From Phycisphaerae bacterium (lineage in GTDB: Bacteria > Planctomycetota > Phycisphaerae > UBA1845 > UTPLA1), in NCBI GenBank assembly GCA_030432035.1, contig JAUIHO010000008.1:1-44349 (forward strand): a DNA stretch of 44,349 nt, given 5' to 3'. Position 1 is the stretch's first letter, and every line of letters begins with the position of its first letter. The translations under genes and the position numbers were made by a program. Positions 24,458-32,417 of this stretch are shown piece after piece. Under the pieces are notes generated by a model that was not told the origin of the DNA, did not search any database, and saw only the letters and a program-made list of their open reading frames with translations.

Positions 24458-24568
24458 AGTTTGACGGTCGCGTTCGCCGATTTAACGTCATGCAGGACGG
24501 TTGACGACGAATCCGATCTGATGTCAACCTGAGGCGACTCATTCACCGGGTAAGCGTACGAGATACTC

Positions 24569-26464
24569 ATGGCGTTAAAGGAACTCTCGGAAAGCGACGT
24601 CAGAGAATTAACGGTCGAAGAGAAAGACCGCTGGTGGCTGGAGAATGTTTACCGCGGCAATATGGCCCAACTTACCTTTCGTTCGGCAATTACCGGCGTC
24701 ATCGTCGGAGGATTGTTATCACTAACGAATTTGTATGTCGGCGCAAAAGTCGGTGCCAGCTTTGGCGTCGCCATCACGTCAGTGGTTTTATCTTTCGCGA
24801 TGTTTCGCGCCCTGTCTCGCATCGGCATCGCGCACGATATGACATTGCTCGAAAACAATTGCATGCAATCCATCGCGTCGGTTGCCGGCTATATGGCTGG
24901 GGGGCTGATTTCCGCACTTCCGGCATTCATGGCGATTTCCGGAAAAGTCATTCCCATCTGGCAATCGATCCTTTGGCTGATATCGACGTCGCTCCTTGGG
25001 ATGTTGTTCGCGATCCCGCTAAAACGCCGGTTTATCAATGACGAACAACTACCGTTTCCCGAGGGACGCGCCGCTGCAAATGTGCTCGATGCGCTTCATT
25101 TGGAAAAGTCCGCCGATACACGATCGAAGCCCCGCATTCTCGGCTTCTCGGCGATTGCCGCTGCATTGATTACCGTGTGGCAATCGCCCGCGATCACGAA
25201 ACTGCTTCGAATTCCATTCACCTTACCCGCCACGATCGACGGTGGTATCGATTGGCTCGCTTCAAAACTCAATTGGACACCGGCGATAAATGGCGCTTCA
25301 TTGGGGCAGTTGGGCGTTCGATTCCGATTGGATATGGCAGTCATCGCGTTAGGGGCATTGTTGGGCATCCGAATTGGCGGCTCGTTCCTGATCGGCGCGA
25401 TTCTAAACTATTGCGTTCTCGGCCCTTTAATGATCGATGCCGGGGATATCGCCGTTGGGCCACGCGGAAATGCATACGACATTCGTCAATGGTCGGTATG
25501 GCCCGGCGTGGCACTGTTATCGTTTGCGTCTCTCACGCCGTTTGTCGTCGACTGGCGAAAACTCACTAAGCCACTGGCGACCGTCTTTAGCAAACGGGCA
25601 ACCCCGCGAGTCGATCCACTTGAAAAGATTGAGGTGCCGCGAACCGTTCCTATGATTGGCATTCCGCTTACCGGTTGCGGCGTCGTGTTGATCGGATATT
25701 TTTTCTTCAACATCAACCCTTTGCTCGGAATCACTGCGATCCCATTGGCATTCGTCTTTGCCTTAATTGCTGCCAACGCCACAGGCCGAACCGGTGCCAC
25801 ACCCGCTGGGCCAATGGGCAAGCTCACCCAATTGGTATTCGCAGGCTTGGCGCCGAACTCCATCACGACCAACGTCATGGCAGCCGGAATTACCGGTGAA
25901 ACTTCGCTCAGCGCGTCGATGTTGTTGAACGATATCAAGCCTGGTTATCTGCTGGGTGCAAACCCTCGCTACCAAGTCGTCGGGCACGTGCTGGGCATCA
26001 TTGCAGGTTCCGTTGCATCAACGTTTGTGGCGTACGAACTTTTTATTCCTGCGTACGTTTCCGGTAATTCGGCGTCTGCGTTCCCGTTGCCCGCGGCTGA
26101 AATCTGGACGAAAGTCGCCCTCGCCCTATCCGGCGAAACGCAAGGCGTACCCGTTTCAGCCGGCATCGCTGCCGCTGTCTTTTCCCTTTTCGCAATCGGC
26201 TACGAACTTGGCCAACGGCGGGCTGGCAAACCGTTCCCCATTTCGCTCATTGCGGTCGGGTTCGCCATGGTCATTCCATTTTGGGTATCGTTTTCTTTGT
26301 TTCTCGGCGCGTTTCTGATTTGGTTGCCAACTGTGGCGTTGAAGAATGCCCGATTCGTCAAACACGTACTCGTCGAGAATCGCGATACATGTTGCTCGGG
26401 CCTGATCGCAGGCGCATCGATTGCGGGCATATTGGTTGCAACGTTTGAGATCAGCCAACACTGA
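24569..26464 (+). CDS. OPT-family (oligopeptide transporter) membrane protein
   Basis: 631 residues, strongly hydrophobic, with about 14-16 predicted membrane helices. The N-terminal region (WWLENVYRGNMAQLTFRSAI; GGLLSLTNLYVGAKVG) and the LPFPEGRAAANVLDAL loop are characteristic of bacterial OPT proteins of the TIGR00733/YSL-like branch. GGSFLIGAILNYCVLGP and NAYDIRQWSVWPG, and the later NVMAAGITGETSLSASMLLNDIKPG, are further family blocks. It probably imports peptides or metal-chelate complexes by proton coupling across the inner membrane; substrate not determined. It is preceded by a hairpin-bearing leader and is convergent with the DUF2262 gene. Confidence 0.88.
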   Translation: MALKELSESDVRELTVEEKDRWWLENVYRGNMAQLTFRSAITGVIVGGLLSLTNLYVGAKVGASFGVAITSVVLSFAMFRALSRIGIAHDMTLLENNCMQSIASVAGYMAGGLISALPAFMAISGKVIPIWQSILWLISTSLLGMLFAIPLKRRFINDEQLPFPEGRAAANVLDALHLEKSADTRSKPRILGFSAIAAALITVWQSPAITKLLRIPFTLPATIDGGIDWLASKLNWTPAINGASLGQLGVRFRLDMAVIALGALLGIRIGGSFLIGAILNYCVLGPLMIDAGDIAVGPRGNAYDIRQWSVWPGVALLSFASLTPFVVDWRKLTKPLATVFSKRATPRVDPLEKIEVPRTVPMIGIPLTGCGVVLIGYFFFNINPLLGITAIPLAFVFALIAANATGRTGATPAGPMGKLTQLVFAGLAPNSITTNVMAAGITGETSLSASMLLNDIKPGYLLGANPRYQVVGHVLGIIAGSVASTFVAYELFIPAYVSGNSASAFPLPAAEIWTKVALALSGETQGVPVSAGIAAAVFSLFAIGYELGQRRAGKPFPISLIAVGFAMVIPFWVSFSLFLGAFLIWLPTVALKNARFVKHVLVENRDTCCSGLIAGASIAGILVATFEISQH

Positions 26465-26804
26465 CCTGGCGTGAGCCAACTACCTACGGTAAGCAACCAC
26501 AAAAATTCGACGTTCCCGCCCTGCCCCGTGATCGGGCTAGCGACATTCCACTCCACATGCCAACCAAGCGGCGGGTGGCACTGTCGCCGTTTTGGGTGCA
26601 ACTAGCCTGCTTGCAGCCAGTACCGCGGGCGCAGAGAAAACGCTCGATAGTCCGAGGGGGATCGACCGAACCGGTGCGTATGGTTGGGGTCACACCGACC
26701 GTCCTAAAAATAGCATATTGGGGTCGCGTTAAGGTTTGACGGCACCGCGCGCATCACATGCTTGCCTTGAAGAGCAAGCATGCCACCCGCCGGCGCAACG
26801 CTAG
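26465..26804. other. Intergenic region between convergent genes, with a 69-bp repeat
   Basis: 340 nt. The main feature is repeat copy A at 26720-26788. Upstream, GGCGGGTGGCAC near 26570 resembles the GGGTGGC end common to the hairpin families in this window. No gene or clear terminator is seen. Confidence 0.4.
26720..26788 (+). repeat. 69-bp direct repeat, copy A (hairpin element)
   Basis: This copy matches 27907-27975 at 65 of 69 positions in the same orientation. The left half starts GGGGTCGCGT and contains AAGGTTTGACG; the right half is the hairpin CATGCTTGC...GCAAGCATG followed by CCACCC. In this copy the inner stem pair next to the loop is lost (AGAGC instead of AGGGC). Confidence 0.8.
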
Positions 26805-27713
26805 TCAGCCGTGGATTCCTGCATCAGTTGGACCATCCGAGAGCGTGCCATCAACTGCAATCGCGTGCCCCCAAAACAAATCTCCATCATCGTGCCAGAA
26901 CTCAAATGAACCGCCCGGATAAACTGTAATCGATTGAAGTTTCATCCGATCCTTGAATTGCTCGGCACTAATGGTCGTATCATCGTCTTCGAGCCATGAT
27001 TCATTCTTGAGTTCAAGCAATCTCTTAACCGCAAAATATCTTATACGTTTGTGCCAATCATCCTGCGATTGCCACAGTGCATACGCGGTAGCCAGCGACT
27101 TTTCTAAATCGCCATCATTCTCTGCCGAAACCGAGAGCGTGATCAATTCGCCTTGCCATTCAACACGGCCCTCGTACCAATCTAAACGTCTATCAAGCGT
27201 TAATGTGCCAAACACCTTATCTTCGAATGTCACCGGCTCCTGCAAGCGAATCACCCAGTCATCCAATTTTTCATCGGATTCGATCACCTCAACGTCATCG
27301 ATTAGCAAGCCGTGCGGCCCCCCGTATTCCGTAGATTCGGCAAGACGAACTCGTGCACGGACAATGGTGTACGGCTTGATTCGCTCCATGTATTGATCCA
27401 ACTGCTCGCGGGAGACTTGGCGTTGAATCATAAGTTCGTCGGTCATTACTTCGGAGCTATCACGATACCAAGCAGCGAATGCAAACCGAAGCGTCCAATT
27501 TGCATCGCCACGCAGATTCCCACCACCGGCACCACTGGCATCGATGACGCCAACGACCGCCACTTCCGATGAAGCAGCTAATTGCTCAAGCAGGCGTTTT
27601 TGTTTCAGCTCTAGCTCGGCAAAGACGTCTGGCTTATCGCTCATATTCAGAACTAACCCCACACCAATAATTGCCAAAAGTGCAACTGAGGCGATAGCAA
27701 CGAACTTGTTCAT
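26805..27713 (-). CDS. DUF2262-domain protein with N-terminal membrane anchor
   Basis: 302 residues from ATG 27713; an open frame extends upstream to 27836, but that part is encoded by repeat DNA and has no ribosome binding site. Residues 3-24 (FVAIASVALLAIIGVGLVL) form an export signal or anchor. The C-terminal 150 residues match the DUF2262 pattern: FGTLTLDRRLDWYEGRVEW, AYALWQSQDDWHKRIRYFAV, ISAEQFKDRMKLQSITVYP, FEFWHDDGDLFWGHAI. The domain's role is unknown. The gene is bracketed by 69-bp direct repeats (26720-26788 and 27907-27975) and convergent with the OPT transporter. It stands alone. Confidence 0.8.
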   Translation of the reverse strand: MNKFVAIASVALLAIIGVGLVLNMSDKPDVFAELELKQKRLLEQLAASSEVAVVGVIDASGAGGGNLRGDANWTLRFAFAAWYRDSSEVMTDELMIQRQVSREQLDQYMERIKPYTIVRARVRLAESTEYGGPHGLLIDDVEVIESDEKLDDWVIRLQEPVTFEDKVFGTLTLDRRLDWYEGRVEWQGELITLSVSAENDGDLEKSLATAYALWQSQDDWHKRIRYFAVKRLLELKNESWLEDDDTTISAEQFKDRMKLQSITVYPGGSFEFWHDDGDLFWGHAIAVDGTLSDGPTDAGIHG

Positions 27714-28053
27714 CCCGTTCCGTATCCTTGGCGATTGACGGGTGGACCATCTCGGTACCCCGAGGTGGGGTCGCGATTTTTCAGCCGAGCAACCCGAGTT
27801 ACACGCGTTAGCGCGACTCACTAATCGAGCCCCCACGTTGGAGTACCAACATGGGCCACCCGCCGACTAACCTACGGACGGGTGGCCCGTCTCGGTACTC
27901 CGAGATGGGGTCGCGTGAAGGTTTGACGTCACCGCGCGTATCACATGCTTGCCTTGAAGGGCAAGCATGCCACCCCCGACGCAACCAGTCTCATATCCCA
28001 CGCCTCAAGCCCCAAGACGCACGCCTCACGCCTCAAGCCCCAAGCCTCCCAAC
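27714..28053. repeat. Cluster of hairpin repeats: three X elements, one 69-bp copy, one 18-bp direct repeat
   Basis: 340 nt without a gene. X1 (27737-27775) and X2 (27877-27915) are 39-nt direct repeats (35/39 identical); X3 (27831-27865) is an inverted, diverged copy. All three form a hairpin with loop TACC or TACT: CCATCTCGG/CCGAGGTGG, CCGTCTCGG/CCGAGATGG, and, in X3, CCATGTTGG/CCAACGTGG. The 69-bp copy B (27907-27975) overlaps the end of X2. Downstream, an 18-nt sequence (CACGCCTCAAGCCCCAAG) occurs at 27999-28016 and 28027-28044, just after the dehydrogenase stop. Confidence 0.8.
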
Positions 28054-28914
28054 CTACCCCGCATAATCATGAAACCCCTTCCCGCTCTTCCTGCCCATAT
28101 GCCCCGCGTCCACCATCTTCCTCAGTAGCGGGCAAGGTCGAAACTTCGGGTCGCCCAGGTCGCGGTGCAGCACTTCCATAATATTTAGACAAACATCTAC
28201 ACCGATGAAATCGGCCAGCGTCAGCGGGCCCATGGGGAAGTTGCAGCCCTGCTTCATGATCTCGTCGATTGTCGGCGCGTCGGCCACGCCTTCCATCAGC
28301 GCGAAGGCCGCTTCGTTGATCAGCGGCATCAGCACGCGGTTACTCACAAACCCCGGCATATCGTTACAGCGCAGCGGGTTCTTGCCCATCTGCTTGGCGA
28401 GCGACTCGACGGCTTCGACCGTCGCGTCGGCCGTATCGATACCGCGAATCACTTCCACCAAAGACATCAGCGGCACGGGGTTAAAGAAGTGCATGCCGAT
28501 GAACTTCTGCGGTCGATCCGTCGCGGCGGCGAGTTTGGTGATGCTGATGCTGCTGGTGTTGCTGGCCAGAATCGCATCGGCACTGAGCTTGCTGGTGAGA
28601 TCGGCGTAGAGCGCCTTTTTGGCATCAAAGTTTTCGAAGATGGCTTCGATGGCGATGCCTACCTCGGAAAAGTCGGCATCGTTCAACGACGAGATGGGTT
28701 TGAGATTTTTCTTAGCGGCGTCGGCGGTTTCACCGGGCAGTTTGCCTTTTTCGACGAGCTTGTTAAGGCTCTTTTCGATCGCGCCTTGGGCGGATTTCAC
28801 CTGCTCGGCATTTTGGTCGTACATAAACGTGGTCAGACCGGCAGTCGCAGCAACCTGCGCGATGCCGCGCCCCATGGTTCCCGAACCGATGACGATGGCG
28901 GATTGAATGCTCAT
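28054..28914 (-). CDS. 3-hydroxybutyryl-CoA dehydrogenase (3-hydroxyacyl-CoA dehydrogenase family)
   Basis: 286 residues from ATG 28914, the standard length. A near-perfect Shine-Dalgarno (AGAGGAG, 8 nt) marks this start. The NAD-binding Rossmann motif is [14 protein letters not shown] (residues 7-20). The catalytic residues fit the family: Ser118/Asn119 region (LASNTSS), His142 ([11 protein letters not shown]), Glu154 (LVEVIRG) and the Asn of [18 protein letters not shown]. It oxidises (S)-3-hydroxyacyl-CoA to acetoacyl-CoA with NAD+, or the reverse, in beta-oxidation or butyrate/PHB metabolism. No other fatty-acid genes are adjacent. Unusually, the reading frame stays open upstream for another 203 codons (see 28915-29523). 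Confidence 0.93.
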   Translation of the reverse strand: MSIQSAIVIGSGTMGRGIAQVAATAGLTTFMYDQNAEQVKSAQGAIEKSLNKLVEKGKLPGETADAAKKNLKPISSLNDADFSEVGIAIEAIFENFDAKKALYADLTSKLSADAILASNTSSISITKLAAATDRPQKFIGMHFFNPVPLMSLVEVIRGIDTADATVEAVESLAKQMGKNPLRCNDMPGFVSNRVLMPLINEAAFALMEGVADAPTIDEIMKQGCNFPMGPLTLADFIGVDVCLNIMEVLHRDLGDPKFRPCPLLRKMVDAGHMGRKSGKGFHDYAG

Positions 28915-29523
28915 TGGTGTATCTCCTCTTGGTGCCAATTTTGGGTTGCTCATAACGAGCCGAGAATTGACCATGTCTTTTTTTGGTAATGGAAATGGCG
29001 GCGACTGCTTAATCGCTTCGTCGAATGTAATGGACGATTGAAGGCGGTCGAGCCAGAAGCGGACGAGCGTCAGTGACGAATCGGAAGAGCCGTTGTCAAT
29101 ACCAACCTGCTTCGTCATATGCTGCTTGAGCACATTCACGCTCACACTAAAGAAAAAATCTCGTCGCGGGATCATAAGCTCACCAAAATACCGTATCCCG
29201 TCTGAACGGCGTTTACCTATCCGGCTGGGCTCTTCGCCAATCGCATAGATCGCTCGAACCCCGTCAACTTCGACGAGTCTCGTTTCGATTACCCGACTAT
29301 CGGATTCCCGATTCGGTCCCCCACAGTAAGCCACCAAGGCTTCCTCTGACTGAAAATCGTCTGGCATCAATGGCGGCAAGTGTATGAATGAGACATCGAT
29401 CCAGTCATTCTTTGAGATAACCCACCAGTTCTTGTCTATTGGATGTCTCGGGAGTTCCGATTCATCGATATTAAGTTTGATTGAGTCGCGTGATACTGAA
29501 CCCACAATCGATCCCCGTTTCAC
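28915..29523 (-). CDS. Hypothetical protein whose frame runs without a stop into the dehydrogenase
   Basis: 203 codons from a GTG at 29523 (AGGAAAG about 8 nt upstream) with no stop before the dehydrogenase ATG. The first 180 residues ([34 protein letters not shown] segment; [13 protein letters not shown]) look like an independent cytoplasmic beta-rich protein. The last 20 codons read through the dehydrogenase ribosome binding site (its AGAGGAGAT encodes RGD). Either the stop codon has been lost, giving a 489-residue fusion, or a small frameshift hides the true end. The family is not recognised. Codon use seems less GC-biased than in the dehydrogenase, hinting at separate origins. Confidence 0.55.
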
Positions 29524-29660
29524 CTGTTTTCTTTCCTATGTTCTGAAAAGGGTAGTTTACTCGTAACTGACGGGCGAATCTGCCGGCCCCAAACTGCCCT
29601 GTGAACCACCATGTGATTTTCCACCGCCCCAACCGCCATAAACTCACAATTGACAGAACC

Positions 29661-29690
29661 TTGGCATGAGCCAAATTTGTGACGTACAAT
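29661..29690 (+). promoter_or_regulatory. Candidate promoter of the ParA gene
   Basis: TTGGCA (29661-29666) and TACAAT (29685-29690) with 18 nt between them, each 5/6 to the sigma70 consensus. The predicted start near 29697 gives a 5' UTR of about 50 nt before the ATG at 29749. Confidence 0.45.
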
Positions 29691-29748
29691 GTGATTAACA
29701 AGGATGTCACCGACCCCGCCGGGTCGAGCCAGAAAGCAGCACAACGCA

Positions 29749-30834
29749 ATGGAATGCATCGCAATCATCAATCAAAAAGGCGGCGTCGGTAAGACCTCGA
29801 CCGCCGCCAATCTGGGGGCCGGGCTCGCCCAACGCGGGCTGCGCATGCTGTTGATCGACCTCGATCCGCAGGGCCACCTCACCACGCATTTCGGTCTCGA
29901 CGAAGCCGCCCCCGGTCGCGGCACGTACGAAGTGCTGACCCAGAACATGCCACTGGCCGAGGCCACGCACAAATATTCGCCCAACATTTCCGTCGTGCCC
30001 ACGCACGTCGATCTGGCCGCCGCCGAAACCGAACTGCTGACCGTCGTCGGTCGCGAAGTGATCTTGCAAGGCGCGCTGAGCGCGCCCGACTTGCCGTATG
30101 ACGCGGTACTGTTTGATTGCCCCCCGTCGCTTAGCGTGCTGTCGTTAAACGCCATGTGTGCGGCGTCGCGCGTGTTGATACCGGTGCAGCCGCACTTCTT
30201 GGCGTTGCAAGGCGCGGGCAAGTTGTTTGAAACGATTTCGCTCGTCTCGCAGCGCATCAATCCGAAGCTAAGCGTCTTGGGCATCGTGATGTGTTTGTAC
30301 GACGCGGGGACGCGGCTATCTTCCGAAGTGGTCGACGACCTCAGCGGCTTTCTCGAAGGCCATCGCGATCAGAACGTGCCGTGGCGCAACGCGCGCATCT
30401 TCGAGTCGCGCATTCGTCGCAACGTCAAACTCGCCGAATGCCCCAGCTATGGTCAATCCATCTTCGAATACGCGCCACGCAGCAACGGTGCGATCGACTA
30501 TCTCAATTTGGCCGACGAAGTCATGGCGTGCCTCGATGTAAAGGCCAAGGGCATCGACCTGTCGCGCGTCACGACGCAGGTAAAGGTGATCGCTTCAAAC
30601 AACGCCGACGAAACCGCCGCGACGCCGCCGGAAGAAGCCCAACCGGCGGCGAAGAAGAACGCGGCCACCGATAACGCGAAGGCGACTGACGGCAATGAAC
30701 CGAAGCAAACGGAACAGGACGACGCGCATCCCGAATCGCGCAGCGCGCCGGTCGATGATCTCGAACGCGATGCGGTAAATCGCATGCCGCCGACGCGCAC
30801 GCCACCGCCCGCCGTCGAACGTCAGGCATCTTGA
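29749..30834 (+). CDS. ParA-family (Soj-like) ATPase with acidic C-terminal tail
   Basis: 361 residues from ATG 29749; earlier in-frame starts add a basic leader not seen in the family. The deviant Walker A is NQKGGVGKTST (residues 8-18), with Lys10 and Lys15; the A' region is MLLIDLDPQGHLTTHFGL and Walker B YDAVLFDCPPSLS. The Soj-type block FESRIRRNVKLAECPSYGQS is present. After residue 265 comes an unusual low-complexity tail of about 95 residues rich in Ala, Glu, Asp and Pro. ParA proteins bind DNA non-specifically and position cargo through ATP-dependent gradients. No ParB gene follows, so this is an orphan by context. It overlaps or abuts the VanZ-like gene downstream, suggesting an operon. 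Confidence 0.9.
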   Translation: MECIAIINQKGGVGKTSTAANLGAGLAQRGLRMLLIDLDPQGHLTTHFGLDEAAPGRGTYEVLTQNMPLAEATHKYSPNISVVPTHVDLAAAETELLTVVGREVILQGALSAPDLPYDAVLFDCPPSLSVLSLNAMCAASRVLIPVQPHFLALQGAGKLFETISLVSQRINPKLSVLGIVMCLYDAGTRLSSEVVDDLSGFLEGHRDQNVPWRNARIFESRIRRNVKLAECPSYGQSIFEYAPRSNGAIDYLNLADEVMACLDVKAKGIDLSRVTTQVKVIASNNADETAATPPEEAQPAAKKNAATDNAKATDGNEPKQTEQDDAHPESRSAPVDDLERDAVNRMPPTRTPPPAVERQAS

Positions 30835-30851
30835 ATTCGTACGTCGGTGAT

Positions 30852-31229
30852 ATGACGTCCCCCAAACGGTCCCGCGCATGGTTGCCGGCACTCACGTTGG
30901 CGGCGTTCTTGGTTGCATTCAGCGCGACGCACCTACCGCCGGGCAACGTGCCCACGGCCGTCAGCCTTAACGACAAGCTGATGCACGCGTTGACGTACCT
31001 GGTGTTGGCTCTTCTAACGCGCCTCAGTTTGCGCCGCCCAAAACCATCGGCAACGTCGTCGGATACCATCGTGAGTGTTCTGATCGTGATGATGTACGCG
31101 TTATTCGATGAAGCGACGCAGCCCATCGTGGGACGCACGTTTGAATTGGGCGACGTTGCGGCCGATGCGTGTGGGGCGTTCGTCGGCGTCACTGTAGCGT
31201 GCCTCTTGCTCCGAGGAGCGCGATTATGA
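30852..31229 (+). CDS. VanZ-like membrane protein
   Basis: 125 residues from ATG 30852, 17 nt after the ParA stop; a TTG at 30831 overlapping that stop is an alternative start. Four membrane segments (about 11-28, 45-60, 73-90, 103-122). The VanZ family pattern is clear: NDKLMHALTYLVLALL (Asp41, His45) and ALFDEATQPIVGRTFELGD (Asp86, Glu87, Gln90, Arg95, Asp101) before a Gly-rich last helix. The family is found in glycopeptide-resistance loci and elsewhere, and its molecular role is not settled. The ATGA overlap with the next gene (31226) indicates coupled translation. Confidence 0.85.
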   Translation: MTSPKRSRAWLPALTLAAFLVAFSATHLPPGNVPTAVSLNDKLMHALTYLVLALLTRLSLRRPKPSATSSDTIVSVLIVMMYALFDEATQPIVGRTFELGDVAADACGAFVGVTVACLLLRGARL

Positions 31230-32278
31230 TTATCAATTCGAGCCGCATTTCAGCACACCGCTCGTTGCAAGAGGCGACCGCTCACTTGCGATACATCATT
31301 TTCGCCACGATTGCGTTTTCGCTGCTTTGTTTCGCCGCCGCATGCGATGGTCCGCCGCCCGGCACGCCGCGACCCGAAGCCGCCGCGCGCGTCGGTGTTC
31401 GCAAGGTCGCTGTCGTCGGCCCTACTTCCGAACAGCCCGTCTGGCCGATCATCCGCAACCATGCCGCCGCGCTCGAAGCGGCCGACCGTCATACGCGGTT
31501 CGTATTTTTCGAACCCACTGCTGACACGCCGCTCGCCTTACGCCAAACGCTGACCGACATCACCAAGTCCGATTGCAACGCTGTATTCATCTTCTCGGCG
31601 TTAGTCGTGAACACTTTGGATGAAATCGATCGGCTGGCCGTCGGCGGCAAGCGCGTCGTACTCGTCGGAACCGACGCTCCGCGTTCGCGTCGCGCCGTTT
31701 ATTGCGGCCCAACCAACAGAGAATTGGGTCGCGCCGCCGCCGACGCGTGCGCCAAGTTGATACCTGAGGGCCGCCAAACCGTGATGCTGATGCACGGCGC
31801 AACCGACAGACCAACTTCCGCAGCACGGCTCAGCGGATTCAAAGACCAACTACAACGCAACAGCACGCTCGAGATATTCAAAGAACTCAACTGCGAAGAC
31901 GACACGATAGAAGCCCAACGCATGTTGCGCCGGCAGTCGCGCCTCTATCCGCGCGTCGGGTCGTTCGTCATGCTCGATGATTGGGCGTTTCGAAATGAAA
32001 AGGTCGATGAGCGCCTCACGCCCGCCGAAGCCATCGCGATTGTTTGCGGTGACTCGGTTCACCTGCGCGCCTTGTTGCGCCGCCGCGAGATCGATTGCAT
32101 CATTGCTTACAACGTTTCACAAAGTGTTGAATCGGGCCTGCGCGTCGCGAGTCGCTTGGCGGCAGCCGACGGCCCGGAAGAAGCGTTAACCGAAGTCAGC
32201 ACGCCACCGATCGTCGTGAAGATCGACGACATCGACGAACACGAAGCGCGTTGGTCTTCTTGGGGCACACCCAAATAG
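31226..32278 (+). CDS. Periplasmic sugar-binding-like lipoprotein (Peripla_BP_4-type)
   Basis: 350 residues from ATG 31226, which overlaps the VanZ stop (ATGA) and follows GAGGAG. A long basic leader and hydrophobic segment end in CFAAAC, with Cys40 as the likely lipidated residue. The mature part has the type I periplasmic binding fold: VRKVAVVGPTSEQPVWP; ITKSDCNAVFIFSALVV; KRVVLVGTDAP; GRAAADACAKLIPEGRQ; SAARLSGFKDQL. This matches ABC-type sugar-binding proteins, but no permease or ATPase gene is adjacent. It may act as a sensor or bind a ligand for a transporter encoded elsewhere. Third gene of the ParA-VanZ unit. Confidence 0.78.
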   Translation: MIINSSRISAHRSLQEATAHLRYIIFATIAFSLLCFAAACDGPPPGTPRPEAAARVGVRKVAVVGPTSEQPVWPIIRNHAAALEAADRHTRFVFFEPTADTPLALRQTLTDITKSDCNAVFIFSALVVNTLDEIDRLAVGGKRVVLVGTDAPRSRRAVYCGPTNRELGRAAADACAKLIPEGRQTVMLMHGATDRPTSAARLSGFKDQLQRNSTLEIFKELNCEDDTIEAQRMLRRQSRLYPRVGSFVMLDDWAFRNEKVDERLTPAEAIAIVCGDSVHLRALLRRREIDCIIAYNVSQSVESGLRVASRLAAADGPEEALTEVSTPPIVVKIDDIDEHEARWSSWGTPK

Positions 32279-32316
32279 ACTCGCACGGCACGCGGTTAAC
32301 CGCACGTTACACGCGT

Positions 32317-32344
32317 TCGACAGCATCAGGCAACGTCATATAAT
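32317..32344 (+). promoter_or_regulatory. Candidate sigma70 promoter for the Ser-hydrolase lipoprotein gene
   Basis: TCGACA (32317-32322, 5/6) and a consensus TATAAT (32339-32344) with 16 nt between. The predicted start near 32351 would give a 5' UTR of about 67 nt. Confidence 0.45.
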
Positions 32345-32417
32345 CAAAAACGCTTTGTATGATGAGGCGACCGTTCGTTGGGTCGCAACAACATGCCGCA
32401 GCAGGATCGCGCCGCGT

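Larger units (their letters stand above)
24116..24568. other. Intergenic region upstream of the OPT transporter, with two large hairpins
   Basis: 453 nt without a supported gene. It contains a perfect hairpin at 24220-24245 and a longer imperfect one at 24395-24457, both listed separately, plus a 7-bp inverted repeat (GGTTGAC...GTCAACC) between about 24498 and 24532. The transporter start codon has only a weak upstream site (ACGAGA). Confidence 0.45.

Noticed and set aside
27999..28044. CRISPR-like repeat
   Set aside because: Only two 18-nt copies with a 10-nt gap and no further units or cas genes; a simple short direct repeat.
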